From: Streptococcus bovimastitidis
Lineage (GTDB): Bacteria > Bacillota > Bacilli > Lactobacillales > Streptococcaceae
Assembly: GCF_001885095.1 (NCBI RefSeq)
Contig: NZ_LZDD01000005.1
Location: 1 to 43,664 of the forward strand
Direction of reading: 5' to 3'
DNA: 43,664 bases
Positions within the stretch are counted from its first letter, which is position 1, and each line of letters starts with the position of its first letter. Below are positions 6,005 to 15,187 of this stretch, in pieces. The position numbers and the translations under genes are program-made. The notes under the pieces are model-generated. The model searched no databases, was not told the DNA's origin, and saw nothing but the letters and a program-made list of their open reading frames with translations.

Positions 6005-6079
6005 ATGCCAATCCTTTCACAAAACAAGACCCGTCCAAAAGTCAAAACTATGAAAGGAAACTTTAAAAATGAAATATAA
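6005..6079 (+). CDS. Possible leader peptide overlapping integrase start, 24 aa
   Basis: An ATG at 6005 follows AAAAGGGGG and encodes MPILSQNKTRPKVKTMKGNF plus four residues, ending 8 bp inside the integrase frame. The overlap would couple integrase translation to this peptide. The peptide spans the 18-nt repeat 6026-6043. A real product is uncertain. Confidence 0.3.
   Translation: MPILSQNKTRPKVKTMKGNFKNEI
6026..6043 (+). repeat. 18-nt repeat, copy 2
   Basis: AAGACCCGTCCAAAAGTC differs at one position from 2157-2174. It lies just ahead of the integrase gene. Shared origin by duplication, or a common binding site, are both possible. Confidence 0.6.
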
Positions 6080-7241
6080 TAAAACTAAATACCCAAATAT
6101 CTTTTGGTATAAAACCACTAAAGGAAAATTCTTCTACATCAGGCGTAGCTATTTTATTAATGGTGCTAAAAAAGAAGTCACTAAAAGCAAGATTCGCACA
6201 TTGGCTGAAGCTCGTTCTACTCTTGCTGATATTGAGTTAAAAATAGATAACAATGAATTTGCCTATAACAAGAATTTAACTGTTGATCAATACTGGGAGA
6301 TATACTGTGACAATAGAATGAAAACTGGTTCTTGGGCACCTGATACGGAATATAATAAACTTAGCATTTACAATAACAACATCAAAGAGTATTTGGGAAA
6401 TACTAGAATGCGAGATATTTATAGGATTGAGTATGAAAATCATATGAATGCAATGCTAAAATCAAAAGCAAGAACATCAGTCGTCCAAATTCACGGCGTC
6501 TTAAATGCCATGCTTAATCACGCAGTCACTAACAAAATGCTTGATGACAATCCTATTAATGGAATTCACATAGGTAAGAGTGAAATCAAACGGAGAAACA
6601 AAAGGTTATCACTTAAAGATTTTAACACTTGGAATAATTGTGCCAAGGAAATACTAGATGATTTCAGCTATTCAATGTTGCTGATTACTTATTTTGGAGC
6701 AAGGCAAAGTGAGGTTGCTGGGATAAAAATAGGGTGTATTGACACAATGAATTCTGGTAAAGTAAGGATAATGTTAAATGGCTCAAGGACAAGGCTAAGG
6801 AAATCAGCTAACAATATGAAGACTGAAGGTTCAGAACGTTATATGGTACTAGACGTAGAATCTTCAAAATACATTTTAGCAGCAGTTGATCACGCCAAGA
6901 AATTTGCAATGAAATTCAATAGGATTTTAGGCCCTGATGATTATTTGTTTATTGTTGACTACAAGAAAGCAAAGAAAAAAAGCTTAGGGAAGCCAATCCG
7001 CCCTGATAGAATCGGAGTTCTGTTTGATATCGTTAGCGAGAAATGCGGCATCCATGTTTCTCCACACATGATGAGGCACTTCTTCGCCACTCAGGGACAG
7101 ATTGCAGGTGTGCCAGTAGAACATATGGCAACAGCTCTTGGACACACTACAAGCTACATGACGGCAAAATACACACATATTAAAGACGAAGTGTCAGAAA
7201 GTGTCTCAGATAGCTTTGTCAATGCTATTAATTTGGGTTAA
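6069..7241 (+). CDS. int: Tyrosine recombinase, prophage integrase
   Basis: The 390-residue protein has an N-terminal arm-binding domain (about 1-60, FFYIRRSYFINGAKKE), a SAM-like core-binding domain (70-165) and a catalytic domain with Arg212 (GARQSE), His333 and Arg336 (HMMRHFF), His359 (LGHT) and the nucleophile Tyr368 (TAKYTH). All active-site residues are present, so it should be functional. Its length is normal for phage integrases of Gram-positives. It ends at the right edge of the element, next to the host gacO/rgpG-like 3' end, where the attachment site is expected. Paired CCCCGAC repeats follow its stop immediately and are likely arm sites. Confidence 0.92.
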   Translation: MKYNKTKYPNIFWYKTTKGKFFYIRRSYFINGAKKEVTKSKIRTLAEARSTLADIELKIDNNEFAYNKNLTVDQYWEIYCDNRMKTGSWAPDTEYNKLSIYNNNIKEYLGNTRMRDIYRIEYENHMNAMLKSKARTSVVQIHGVLNAMLNHAVTNKMLDDNPINGIHIGKSEIKRRNKRLSLKDFNTWNNCAKEILDDFSYSMLLITYFGARQSEVAGIKIGCIDTMNSGKVRIMLNGSRTRLRKSANNMKTEGSERYMVLDVESSKYILAAVDHAKKFAMKFNRILGPDDYLFIVDYKKAKKKSLGKPIRPDRIGVLFDIVSEKCGIHVSPHMMRHFFATQGQIAGVPVEHMATALGHTTSYMTAKYTHIKDEVSESVSDSFVNAINLG

Positions 7242-7244
7242 AAA

Positions 7245-7265
7245 CTCCCCGACATTCTCCCCGAC
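7245..7265 (+). repeat. Paired CTCCCCGAC repeats after integrase, putative arm site
   Basis: CTCCCCGAC occurs at 7245-7253 and 7257-7265, a 12-bp period. Closely spaced direct repeats at the end of an element resemble the arm-type integrase sites of Tn916 (DR2). A near-identical pair recurs at 7427-7446. Confidence 0.5.
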
Positions 7266-7317
7266 CTATTTTGAATATATATGATTTTATATATCTATAT
7301 TTTCATATCATAAAAAA

Positions 7318-7352
7318 CAAAAAGCCTTTAGATTAGCTTTTTTTGAGTATAT
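7318..7352 (+). terminator. Possible integrase terminator
   Basis: AAAAAGC and GCTTTTTTT flank a 10-nt loop (CTTTAGATTA region), giving a weak A/T-rich hairpin followed by a T run on the plus strand. The rest of the 7266-7401 gap is AT-rich with no gene. Confidence 0.4.
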
Positions 7353-7401
7353 AAACTAATAAAAATTCTTATTACGTTTTATAACAAAAAAAGTGAAATG
7401 T

Positions 7402-8580
7402 TTATACTACGGCGTTTGGAGCATGTCTCCCCGACTTTTCCCCGACTTCTGGTTGACGGCGAAAATCACTATTACCCATAAATTTCAGTAAATTAAAGAG
7501 TGGCGTCCGTTTTTCACCCCAAATTTCCAATCCTTCAATCAGAACTTCTAGTCCAAATAAAAGCCCAAACATCAGCAGAACTCCACCAATACGACTCGAA
7601 ACATTCAATAAGAGGGAAATCAAGGAGAAGAGCATGGCAATACCATAAACTACAAGCACAGCACCACGATGGGTGAAGCCCATTGAAAGCAAACGGTGAT
7701 GTAAGTGCATTTTGTCAGGTTCGTAGAATTTTTTTCCTGATAAACTCCTTCGGATAATCGCTACCGCAGTATCCATAATTGGTACCCCGAGAATGATGAC
7801 CGGGGTTACAACAACAACCGCGGTTGCATTCTTCAGACCTTGCAATGACAAGACACCAATCATAAAACCGATGAAAAGAGCTCCGGTATCACCCAGATAA
7901 ATCATAGCTGGGTGATAATTATAAGGGAAAAAGCCAACAATTGAGGCAATTAATATCAGGATGGTGACCGTTAAAAAAAAGTCAGGCTGAGGCAAAAAGA
8001 AGTAAGAAACAATAGCCATGGTTAAAAGGCTAATGATTGACACTCCAGAAACCAAACCGTCCAAGCCATCAATTAGATTAATGGCATTTGTAATGGAGAC
8101 AATCCAAAGAATGGTTAAGATAAAGGTCACAAAGGTGCCAAAATGCAATAAAGGACCACCAAATGGAACCTTGAAACTATCAAATCGAAATTCTGTAAAG
8201 GCCCAAATAATGCTAGCACCAAAAAAAATGCCAAGCATTTTTAAGCGAGGACTGATCTCAAATAAGTCATCAATATAACCGGTCAAGGTTACCATTAAGG
8301 CACCCATGACAACCGGGAAAACATAAACAAAATAACTTTGTTTGTCTATTAATATCGATTCTGAAACTTTAGGCATTAAAATGAGAGTCGTGATGAAAAA
8401 GGAAATAAAAATAGCTAGTCCACCACTACTTGGCATGGTTACCTTATTGACCCTTCTGGCATTGGGTTCATCTACTGCTCCAACTTTAAAGGCTAGTAGA
8501 CGAACCAGTGGGGTTAAGAATAAGGAGATCAGTAAGGCCCCTATTAGGATCAGAACATAATCAAATGTAAATGGAAACAT
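7402..8580 (-). CDS. rgpG: UDP-GlcNAc:undecaprenyl-phosphate GlcNAc-1-phosphate transferase (GacO/RgpG/TagO type)
   Basis: A polytopic MraY/WecA-family protein of about ten membrane spans. The Asp-rich cytosolic motifs DEPNARRV, the DDLFEIS motif, NLIDGLDGL and the HLHHRLLSMG motif of the family are all visible. It attaches GlcNAc-1-phosphate to undecaprenyl phosphate to start cell-wall polysaccharide synthesis, and is essential for the rhamnose-based group carbohydrate of streptococci (gacO/rgpG). It sits downstream of mecA, as in S. pyogenes. The ATG at 8580 (MFPFTFDY) is preferred; a start at 8598 would overlap mecA. The last residues (about EKSGRHAPNAVV) lie over phage-type repeats and are probably encoded by the prophage. 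Confidence 0.88.
   Translation of the reverse strand: MFPFTFDYVLILIGALLISLFLTPLVRLLAFKVGAVDEPNARRVNKVTMPSSGGLAIFISFFITTLILMPKVSESILIDKQSYFVYVFPVVMGALMVTLTGYIDDLFEISPRLKMLGIFFGASIIWAFTEFRFDSFKVPFGGPLLHFGTFVTFILTILWIVSITNAINLIDGLDGLVSGVSIISLLTMAIVSYFFLPQPDFFLTVTILILIASIVGFFPYNYHPAMIYLGDTGALFIGFMIGVLSLQGLKNATAVVVVTPVIILGVPIMDTAVAIIRRSLSGKKFYEPDKMHLHHRLLSMGFTHRGAVLVVYGIAMLFSLISLLLNVSSRIGGVLLMFGLLFGLEVLIEGLEIWGEKRTPLFNLLKFMGNSDFRRQPEVGEKSGRHAPNAVV
7427..7446 (+). repeat. Second CCCCGAC pair, inside the 3' end of the gacO-like gene
   Basis: CTCCCCGAC (7427-7435) and TCCCCGAC (7439-7446) repeat the arrangement at 7245-7265. They lie within the last codons of the host gene, implying that those codons are element DNA. 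Confidence 0.5.
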
Positions 8581-8584
8581 TCTT

Positions 8585-9346
8585 TCACACCAATTCAATC
8601 TCTTTCAATTGTTCTACTGCTTGATCTTCAAGCAAGAGTGTAGCATGTTCTTGTAAATAGGCTCTCGTTTTCGTTCCTGGTAAAGCATGTTCAATCAAGC
8701 GCGCATATATAATATTCGCAAAATAAGGCGCTTGATTTTGAACATCAATTAAGATGGTCATGTGATAGCGGTTTGCATCTTTATATAATTCAGAAGCTTC
8801 AATAGGGAAATTAACTGTTTTGGCAAAGAGCACTGCTTCTTCAATTGAAAGAAAATCAAAAACATAATGAACATAATCCAAAGGTTCAATCGTATCTTCA
8901 ACCTTTTGTTCAGTAGCGTCACTTACTTTTGCTTGATTCGCTTCTACAGCTTCTTCTAATATCTCTTCAATTTTTTCCAATTTTTCATGAGCATTGACAT
9001 CGCCTTTTTCCATCATGCTTTTTTCAATGGTTTTGAAAAAATCTTCTGGAGTCATTTGCGAAACATCTCCTAAATCAGCCAGGTCCTCAAAATCAATTTC
9101 CTTAGAAAGTTCAGATTTTGTCACGAAGACATCTAGGCGGTCTTTACGAGGTGTCACTCTGAAACTCAACATGCCACTATCTTTAAAGTTTTCTGGAAGA
9201 TCTAATTCATCCATAACATTATAGAAAAATTCTTCCGTTTTTTCTTGAGGAATCAAGAAATCTTTTAATTCCATTCCTCTTTCTTCTAAATCATCCATAC
9301 TAATTGTAATTTTTAGCGTCGTTTCGCTGATTTGTTTCATTTCCAT
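8585..9346 (-). CDS. mecA: Adaptor protein MecA
   Basis: The 253-residue acidic protein has the two-domain MecA layout: an N-terminal substrate-recognition domain (start [20 protein letters not shown]) and a C-terminal domain (about 150-253, including [15 protein letters not shown]) that binds the AAA+ chaperone ClpC, joined by an acidic linker. In Firmicutes it feeds substrates such as the competence factors ComX/ComK to ClpCP for degradation. It is followed directly by the gacO/rgpG-like gene, the usual streptococcal pairing, with no terminator between, so the two are probably co-transcribed. Confidence 0.92.
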   Translation of the reverse strand: MEMKQISETTLKITISMDDLEERGMELKDFLIPQEKTEEFFYNVMDELDLPENFKDSGMLSFRVTPRKDRLDVFVTKSELSKEIDFEDLADLGDVSQMTPEDFFKTIEKSMMEKGDVNAHEKLEKIEEILEEAVEANQAKVSDATEQKVEDTIEPLDYVHYVFDFLSIEEAVLFAKTVNFPIEASELYKDANRYHMTILIDVQNQAPYFANIIYARLIEHALPGTKTRAYLQEHATLLLEDQAVEQLKEIELV

Positions 9347-9482
9347 AGTATATACCTCGCACGCGTAGTCATTCTATTATACTCGAAAAGCAGAAATTTC
9401 GCAATTTTGTGATTGATCCCAAGTTGGAACACGGCCTTTTACTTTATTTTTCCATCAAACACTTGGATACAAAGAAAAGAAA

Positions 9483-9501
9483 AAGCCCTCAAAAGAGGGC
9501 G
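9483..9501 (-). terminator. Terminator of uppP
   Basis: On the minus strand GCCCTC-TTTT-GAGGGC is followed by TTTTTC. It lies 6 bp after the uppP stop and separates uppP from mecA. Confidence 0.75.
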
Positions 9502-9506
9502 TGTTA

Positions 9507-10346
9507 TTAAACAAATAGGGTAATAAAGAAATAAATGATTAGGAGACTTCCTAAGACAATCCGATATTTCCCAAAAATGGTAAAGTCATGTTTTTTAACA
9601 TAATCCGTCAAGAATTTAATGGCTAGTAGACTGACAACAAAAGCTGTTAAACTAGCAACTAATAAGATTAGCAACTGGCTAAAGCCTAAAACATTTCCCT
9701 TAATAAAGAATTTGACAACTTTTAAGAGACTTGCTCCAAACATGACTGGTATTCCTAAGAAGAAAGTGAACTCGGTAGCGACAGTTCGGCTAGTACCAAG
9801 TAAAATCCCACCTAAAATGGTTGCACCTGAACGACTTGTACCTGGAATGATACTTAAAACTTGGAATAACCCAATAAAGAGAGCTGTCTTGTATGACATT
9901 TTAGCAAGACTTGTAATTTCTGGCTCGATATTCTCATGGCGTTTTTCAATCCAAATGAAGGCAACCCCATAAATAATCAACATCAAGGCAACAGTGATAA
10001 AGTTGTAAAAATGAGCATTAAACCAATTATCAAGTGGCATGCCAATAACAACTACTGGTAAAATAGCAATTAATACTTTCAACCACAATTGCCAAGTCAG
10101 ACGAACTTCCACTGCCGTCTTACCTGGTTGAAAAGGGTTTAAGCGTTTAAAATAAATCACAATAACGGCAACGATGGCACCAAGTTGAATGACAACATTA
10201 AACATTTCAATGAAAGCTGCATTCTGTTGTAACTTCACAAATTCTTCAACTAGAATTAAATGTCCGGTACTTGAGATTGGTAGCCATTCCGTAATACCCT
10301 CAATAATACCAAAAAAGATAGCTTTTAAAATTTCAAAAAATAACAT
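9507..10346 (-). CDS. uppP: Undecaprenyl-diphosphate phosphatase UppP/BacA
   Basis: A 279-residue polytopic membrane protein with the two family signatures: [17 protein letters not shown] near residues 13-29 and PGTSRSGAT near 168-176. These form the active site that removes a phosphate from undecaprenyl diphosphate to recycle the lipid carrier of peptidoglycan and wall polysaccharides, and they underlie bacitracin resistance. Length is normal. The next leftward genes, mecA and gacO/rgpG-like, use the same lipid carrier in the latter case, but a terminator separates uppP from them. Confidence 0.95.
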   Translation of the reverse strand: MLFFEILKAIFFGIIEGITEWLPISSTGHLILVEEFVKLQQNAAFIEMFNVVIQLGAIVAVIVIYFKRLNPFQPGKTAVEVRLTWQLWLKVLIAILPVVVIGMPLDNWFNAHFYNFITVALMLIIYGVAFIWIEKRHENIEPEITSLAKMSYKTALFIGLFQVLSIIPGTSRSGATILGGILLGTSRTVATEFTFFLGIPVMFGASLLKVVKFFIKGNVLGFSQLLILLVASLTAFVVSLLAIKFLTDYVKKHDFTIFGKYRIVLGSLLIIYFFITLFV

Positions 10347-10448
10347 AATTACTCCTCATTTTCAATAGAACTATTGTAACAGATTCTAGCTGAAAATGTT
10401 AGTTTGGTGAATAAAAATTAAATTGTAAACAATAGTAGACTGACTAAG

Positions 10449-12356
10449 TTAGAAAGCACCACCACCGCCTCCGCCGCCTCCGCCGGAGAAGCCACCACCT
10501 GAGAAGCCACCTGAACTACTTCCCGATGAAACGCTAAAGTGACTAGCATTTGTCGCCGCCATACTGGAGCTAGTCAAATTATTAGTCATACCATACATAA
10601 AGGGATGAATCTGAGAGTATTGATGACCCAAGTTCATATCTTCCAATTGGATACCATGAAGAATCATATATTTCTCAACTTGATCAGCAAAGCCAAACAT
10701 ACTAGCATAAACTAACATTCTATTCCAAACAACCAAGCTTTCAACTTCTGCTTTTTCAAAATGGTCAATGTCTTTCAGCATCTGAATAAAAGCATCCCAA
10801 GGTTGACGGGCAACTTGACCTTCTTGGGTTAAGACCCCTTGTAAAATATCACCAGTCGGTTTTTTATTGATTCTAAACATGCAAACAATAGCAATCAAGG
10901 CTAGAACAATATCAATGATCAGGTTACGACCACCAGCTACAGCCATTACATAAAAGCCAAGGCAAATAAGGACGCCAACAACGCCAACTAAGAAGAGGTT
11001 TGCCAAAGCTAAATAAGCTTTTTCTTTACCATTCATAGAACGGTAATAGTTATCACTTTCTGTTCCAATACTAATTTTAACCGAATCCGTCAGATTCCGG
11101 AAGGCACGGTTAAGTTTGTCTAAATGCTCCTGGCCACGCGCATTCATCTGGCGTTGCATCTCCTTACCTGAATATTGCTTTTTGAGCTTACGCTCAATTC
11201 CAGAATCAAAGAAATAATCCGCAAATAATTGGTTTGGTTTAAGCTTTTTCTCATCCCCAAAGGCCATGCGGACGAAGGATTTTTCAAAATCAGCCAAGTG
11301 ACTCTCATCTAATAAAGTCAGATAATAGCCATCATTTTCTTTTTCCATGCTAATCGCTTTGCGATCAACCAGGTCCAATAAGGTAGCCTGAACGAGATTT
11401 TCAAAAGAAATGTCATCATCCTTGAAAGTTGACTGACTCGGGTTTAACTTGTGAAGATTTAAATGGAATATTTTTTCGGCAATAATTAATGGGGATTGGT
11501 CGCCCGGTAAGGCATAAAGGCGTTGATCTTTTTTATTGCTGTATTTATAAACAGAATTTTTAAAGAGGTTCCAACAAAATGCCGCAAGTGCAAATAAGAT
11601 AGCTACTATAATATAGACATAATAATTGACAATATTATGGGCTAATTGGGTATTTTTAGCAATATTAGCTTCGGTCTTTTTAAAACTTGGCAAATAGGTT
11701 ATATCTTGAGCAGGACCAGAGATAATGGCACTATCCCAATAACCGTGTAATTCGACAACACCATTGACTTCTGTAGCCTTAATATTAATTTTGTCATTAT
11801 TTTTAACATGAGCACCAGATAAAAAGTAGCCACGATGCATATACATTTCTTGCTCTTTACTAGCCTTTTGACTATCAATCGTAAAATGAACCTGATCAAT
11901 GGACTTATCCCAGTCTGATATTGGTTTCCAATTTAAGACAGCAATATCCTTGTATTTGTATAAGATATTATTGAGTTTCCATTTAACCACTAGTTTCACT
12001 TTGTCAGAAGAATTTCCAGCGTTATAGACCTTTAAGCGATAACCATCGCCAAGATCTTCTAAAAAAGTGCTAACCTCTACTTTTTGATCATTTCTATAGG
12101 CTTCCACTTGGGGCTCAGCTTGAATCGTAAAACCACTTGGCATATTGCCTGCTTTACCAAGACTGACGTACTGACCGCCATAACTGGTGCTAAAGATATA
12201 AGTAACCTCTTGAGTAAAGTCAGCACTATTATCCTCATTGATATGTAGATGACCTTCATAAAGCGGTATCCGATAATCAACTTCGCCCGCTGAAACAGTC
12301 CCCGTCAGGAAAGAAATAATGAAAACAAGAGCAAGTAAAAAACGTTTAATAGTCAT
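10449..12356 (-). CDS. DUF2207 membrane protein with Gly-rich C-terminus
   Basis: The 635-residue product has a signal peptide (residues 1-23, ending VSAG), an extracellular beta-rich DUF2207 domain (about 25-225, beginning YRIPLYEGHLHINEDNS), a membrane span near 245-265, a cytosolic middle region, two further spans near 455-500 and a C-terminal tail of SGGGFSGGGGGGGGGAF. This architecture matches the widespread DUF2207 proteins of Gram-positives, whose function is unknown. The Gly/Ser tail is typical of the family. The gene stands alone, facing the divergent ABC transporter gene, which starts 191 bp away. Confidence 0.85.
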   Translation of the reverse strand: MTIKRFLLALVFIISFLTGTVSAGEVDYRIPLYEGHLHINEDNSADFTQEVTYIFSTSYGGQYVSLGKAGNMPSGFTIQAEPQVEAYRNDQKVEVSTFLEDLGDGYRLKVYNAGNSSDKVKLVVKWKLNNILYKYKDIAVLNWKPISDWDKSIDQVHFTIDSQKASKEQEMYMHRGYFLSGAHVKNNDKINIKATEVNGVVELHGYWDSAIISGPAQDITYLPSFKKTEANIAKNTQLAHNIVNYYVYIIVAILFALAAFCWNLFKNSVYKYSNKKDQRLYALPGDQSPLIIAEKIFHLNLHKLNPSQSTFKDDDISFENLVQATLLDLVDRKAISMEKENDGYYLTLLDESHLADFEKSFVRMAFGDEKKLKPNQLFADYFFDSGIERKLKKQYSGKEMQRQMNARGQEHLDKLNRAFRNLTDSVKISIGTESDNYYRSMNGKEKAYLALANLFLVGVVGVLICLGFYVMAVAGGRNLIIDIVLALIAIVCMFRINKKPTGDILQGVLTQEGQVARQPWDAFIQMLKDIDHFEKAEVESLVVWNRMLVYASMFGFADQVEKYMILHGIQLEDMNLGHQYSQIHPFMYGMTNNLTSSSMAATNASHFSVSSGSSSGGFSGGGFSGGGGGGGGGAF

Positions 12357-12485
12357 GCAAATACCCTACTTTCTAGCTCATATTCTATCACAAAAAACAG
12401 TGTAAATAAAAGATTTACCAGTATAGAAAACGCTTATTTTTAATCATCCACCTGTATATTTTTTCACTTTTTTAGGTGAAAATGA

Positions 12486-12514
12486 TTGAAATCACTATCC
12501 AATTACTGTAAAAT
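12486..12514 (+). promoter_or_regulatory. Promoter of the glutamine-type ABC transporter
   Basis: TTGAAA (12486-12491) and TAAAAT (12509-12514) are spaced by 17 bp, 33 bp before the ATG at 12548. Confidence 0.65.
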
Positions 12515-12547
12515 AGTTGGATATATTATGAAAGATGGAGTTTTTCT

Positions 12548-14119
12548 ATGAAAAAGCTATTACTTAGCTGCTTCGCCGCCTGTCTCTTCCTATTTGGAAA
12601 TATCAGCCAAGCTCAAGCAGATTCCTATTTACGTGTCGGAATGGAAGCCGCATATGCACCATTCAACTGGACACAAGATACAAATGCCAATGGTGCGGTT
12701 CCAATCGAGGGAACTAATCAGTATGCCAATGGTTACGATGTTCAAGTCGCAAAAAAAGTTGCCAAATCACTTAATAAGAAATTATTAGTCGTTAAGACAT
12801 CTTGGACTGGACTTATTCCTGCCTTAACTTCTGGCAAAATCGATATGATTGCGGCAGGAATGAGCCCTACTGAAGAACGCAAAAAAGAGATTGCCTTTTC
12901 AGATGCTTATTATACTAGTGAGCCGGTTCTCGTTGTTAAAGCAGACAGTAAATTCGCCAAGGCAAAAACTCTAGACGATTTTGCCGGAGCAAAAATCACA
13001 GCTCAACAAGGGGTTTGGCATGTCAACCTGATTCCGCAAATCAAAGGAGTTAATGCTCAAACACCAATGGGGGATTTCTCACAAATGCGTCAAGCCCTAT
13101 CTTCTGGTGTCATTGACGGTTATATCTCTGAGCGACCTGAAGCCATGACCGCAGAAAATGCTAATAGTTCTTTTAAAATGGTTTCCTTAAAGAAAGGCTT
13201 CACTGTTAATGCATCCGATGCTGCTATTGCAGTTGGTATGCGCCAAGACGATAATCGTATCAATCAAGTTAATACTGTTCTTTCCACTTTATCAAACAAA
13301 GATCGCGTGGCATTGATGGACAAGATGGTTGGACTACAACCAAAAGAAAAGAAATCAGCTGATGCAGCTAAACCTTCTTTCTTTAGCCAAATGTGGACCA
13401 TCGTCAAAACCAATTGGAAACAATTCCTACGCGGAACCGGATTAACCTTACTTATCTCAACCATTGGTACAATCGTGGGCTTGATGATTGGACTCTTAAT
13501 CGGTATCTTCCGCACAGCTCCTAAAGCAAAAAACAAAGCTTTAGCTATCCTTCAAAAACTCTTCGGCTGGTTCCTAAATGTCTATATCGAGGTTTTCCGT
13601 GGTACACCAATGATCGTTCAATCAATGGTTATCTATTATGGAACTGCCCAAGCATTTGGTATTTCCATCGATCGCACTCTTGCAGCCATCTTTATTGTTT
13701 CTATCAATACAGGTGCATATATGACTGAAATTGTTCGCGGTGGTATCTTTGCCGTCGATAAAGGTCAGTTTGAAGCTGCAACTGCATTAGGTTTCACACA
13801 TGGACAAACCATGCGTAAAATTGTACTCCCTCAAGTTATCCGCAACATCTTACCTGCAACAGGTAATGAATTTGTCATTAACATTAAAGATACATCTGTA
13901 TTGAACGTTATTTCAGTTGTGGAACTTTATTTCTCAGGAAATACTGTAGCGACACAAAACTATCAATACTTCCAAACCTTCTCAGTTATTGCCGTCATCT
14001 ACTTTGTCCTAACCTTTACAGTTACCCGTATCTTACGTTACATCGAGCGCCGCCTTGATCATGATACTTACACAACCGGTGCTAACCAAATGCAAGTAGC
14101 GGAGGTCAAAAATGTCTAA
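12548..14119 (+). CDS. glnP: Fused substrate-binding and permease protein of polar amino acid ABC transporter (GlnPH type)
   Basis: The 523-residue product starts with a signal peptide (1-25, [18 protein letters not shown]), carries one SBP family-3 domain (about 27-255, [15 protein letters not shown]) and ends in a HisM-type permease (about 285-510) with the EAA loop [20 protein letters not shown] that docks on the ATPase. Such fusions in lactic acid bacteria (GlnP) import glutamine, glutamate or asparagine. Most GlnP proteins have two binding domains; this has one, as in several streptococcal homologues. Its 3' end overlaps the ATPase gene by 8 bp. Exact substrate is not determined from sequence. 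Confidence 0.88.
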   Translation: MKKLLLSCFAACLFLFGNISQAQADSYLRVGMEAAYAPFNWTQDTNANGAVPIEGTNQYANGYDVQVAKKVAKSLNKKLLVVKTSWTGLIPALTSGKIDMIAAGMSPTEERKKEIAFSDAYYTSEPVLVVKADSKFAKAKTLDDFAGAKITAQQGVWHVNLIPQIKGVNAQTPMGDFSQMRQALSSGVIDGYISERPEAMTAENANSSFKMVSLKKGFTVNASDAAIAVGMRQDDNRINQVNTVLSTLSNKDRVALMDKMVGLQPKEKKSADAAKPSFFSQMWTIVKTNWKQFLRGTGLTLLISTIGTIVGLMIGLLIGIFRTAPKAKNKALAILQKLFGWFLNVYIEVFRGTPMIVQSMVIYYGTAQAFGISIDRTLAAIFIVSINTGAYMTEIVRGGIFAVDKGQFEAATALGFTHGQTMRKIVLPQVIRNILPATGNEFVINIKDTSVLNVISVVELYFSGNTVATQNYQYFQTFSVIAVIYFVLTFTVTRILRYIERRLDHDTYTTGANQMQVAEVKNV

Positions 14120-14852
14120 TCCAATTATTGAAATCAAACATTTAAAAAAATCCTATGGCCAAAACCAAGTCTTAAAAGATATCTCTTTATCCGTTCATAA
14201 AGGTGAGGTTATCTCTATCATTGGTTCCTCAGGATCAGGAAAGTCAACACTTCTACGCTCTATTAATCTTTTAGAAGAGCCAAGCGATGGACAAGTCTTA
14301 TTCCATGGCGAAAACGTCCTTGCTGATAATTACAATCTCAGCCATTATCGCGAAAAATTAGGCATGGTCTTCCAATCCTTTAATCTTTTTGAAAATCTTA
14401 ATGTTTTGGAAAATGCTATTGTTGCCCAGACAACAGTCTTGAAGCGAAATCGTACAGAGGCAGAAAAAATTGCTAAAGAAAACCTTAATGCCGTAGGCAT
14501 GACTGAACAATATTGGAATGCCAAACCAAAACAGTTATCCGGCGGACAAAAACAGAGGGTGGCAATTGCTCGTGCCCTTTCTGTCAATCCTGAAGCCATG
14601 CTTTTTGACGAGCCAACGTCAGCCCTGGACCCAGAAATGGTTGGTGAAGTATTAAAAACCATGCAGGACTTAGCAAAATCAGGTTTAACTATGATTATCG
14701 TTACCCATGAGATGGACTTTGCTAAAGACGTTTCTAATCGCGTTATCTTTATGGATAAAGGAGTCATTGCTGAAGAAGGGACTCCTCAAGAAATCTTTGA
14801 AAATCCTAAAGAAGAAAGAACCAAAGAGTTCCTACAACGCTTCTTAAAATAA
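14112..14852 (+). CDS. glnQ: Polar amino acid ABC transporter ATP-binding protein
   Basis: A 246-residue ATPase with Walker [10 protein letters not shown] (38-46), signature [10 protein letters not shown], Walker [12 protein letters not shown] and the H-loop VTHEMDF. The sequence is typical of GlnQ/HisP proteins, which energise uptake of polar amino acids. It overlaps the upstream SBP-permease gene by 8 bp, so the two are translationally coupled and form a complete transporter. A terminator follows 39 bp after its stop. Confidence 0.93.
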   Translation: MSNPIIEIKHLKKSYGQNQVLKDISLSVHKGEVISIIGSSGSGKSTLLRSINLLEEPSDGQVLFHGENVLADNYNLSHYREKLGMVFQSFNLFENLNVLENAIVAQTTVLKRNRTEAEKIAKENLNAVGMTEQYWNAKPKQLSGGQKQRVAIARALSVNPEAMLFDEPTSALDPEMVGEVLKTMQDLAKSGLTMIIVTHEMDFAKDVSNRVIFMDKGVIAEEGTPQEIFENPKEERTKEFLQRFLK

Positions 14853-14891
14853 ATGTAATCTATTCCTTAACAAAGACTTGTATCAAAAATG

Positions 14892-14927
14892 AAACCAGGA
14901 AAGCTATCCTGGTTTTATTTTTTAAAA
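14892..14927 (+). terminator. Terminator after glnQ
   Basis: AAACCAGGA pairs with TCCTGGTTT across a short loop and is followed by TATTTTTT on the plus strand. Confidence 0.8.
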
Positions 14928-14969
14928 AATACTTTACTGGTTAAGCATTTTGTGTTATACTATCATTTG

Positions 14970-14979
14970 TTAACGTTAA
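14970..14979. promoter_or_regulatory. Palindrome TTAACGTTAA ahead of the 38-aa gene
   Basis: The perfect 10-bp palindrome lies between a TATACT -10 element (14956-14961) and the ribosome site of the small gene, a suitable place for an operator. No regulator is identified. Confidence 0.35.
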
Positions 14980-15002
14980 TAATTTATCAATAGGAGGTAA
15001 CT

Positions 15003-15119
15003 ATGGCCGAAAAAACTGACTTGGCGTCAGCTTACCGCAGACTAAAAAGTCCAAATATAAAAACAAAAAAACGTGCTTTAAAAATTATTCATGAGCATAA
15101 GAGATCTGGGAAGAAATAA
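15003..15119 (+). CDS. Small conserved protein, putative metal homeostasis type, 38 aa
   Basis: An ATG at 15003 follows AGGAGGTAACT and encodes a 38-residue, highly basic peptide starting MAEKTDLASAYRRLKSPN and ending in HEHKRSGKK. Short proteins with the same AYRRLKSPN(I/L)KTRKRALKII core are conserved in Lactobacillales, where some databases call them putative metal homeostasis proteins; the biological role is not proven. It has its own promoter, a palindrome in the leader and a strong terminator, so it is an independent transcription unit. The family assignment comes from recalled sequence similarity. Confidence 0.8.
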   Translation: MAEKTDLASAYRRLKSPNIKTKKRALKIIHEHKRSGKK

Positions 15120-15145
15120 ATCAACCCATCTATAAAGTCAGACAC

Positions 15146-15187
15146 AAAAAGCCTTGAGACAAATCCCTCCGTCTCAAGGCTTTTTCT
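15146..15187. terminator. Bidirectional terminator between the small gene and the SPFH gene
   Basis: AAAAAGCCTTGAGAC (15146-15160) and GTCTCAAGGCTTTTT (15171-15185) form a perfect 15-bp stem with A and T runs on both sides, serving the convergent genes. Confidence 0.88.

Larger units (their letters stand above)
1..7446. mobile_element. Prophage or phage-like island, integrase end (left part outside window)
   Basis: Leftward genes for small DNA-binding and replication proteins face a rightward repressor, membrane nuclease and integrase, the usual layout of a streptococcal temperate phage switch. The integrase is the last gene before the host gacO/rgpG-like gene. Structural and lysis genes are not visible, so a satellite island is also possible. 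The right boundary is inferred from paired CCCCGAC repeats that continue into the 3' end of the host gene; the exact junction cannot be fixed without the left end. Two genes inside carry disabling changes. Confidence 0.85.

Noticed and set aside
6069..7241. Integrase gene as inactivated
   Set aside because: All catalytic residues and full length are present, so there is no evidence of decay in this gene even though others in the element are broken.
14345..14767. Leftward frame of 140 codons inside glnQ
   Set aside because: Antisense of a conserved ATPase gene, with no ribosome site or family match; it reflects codon usage.
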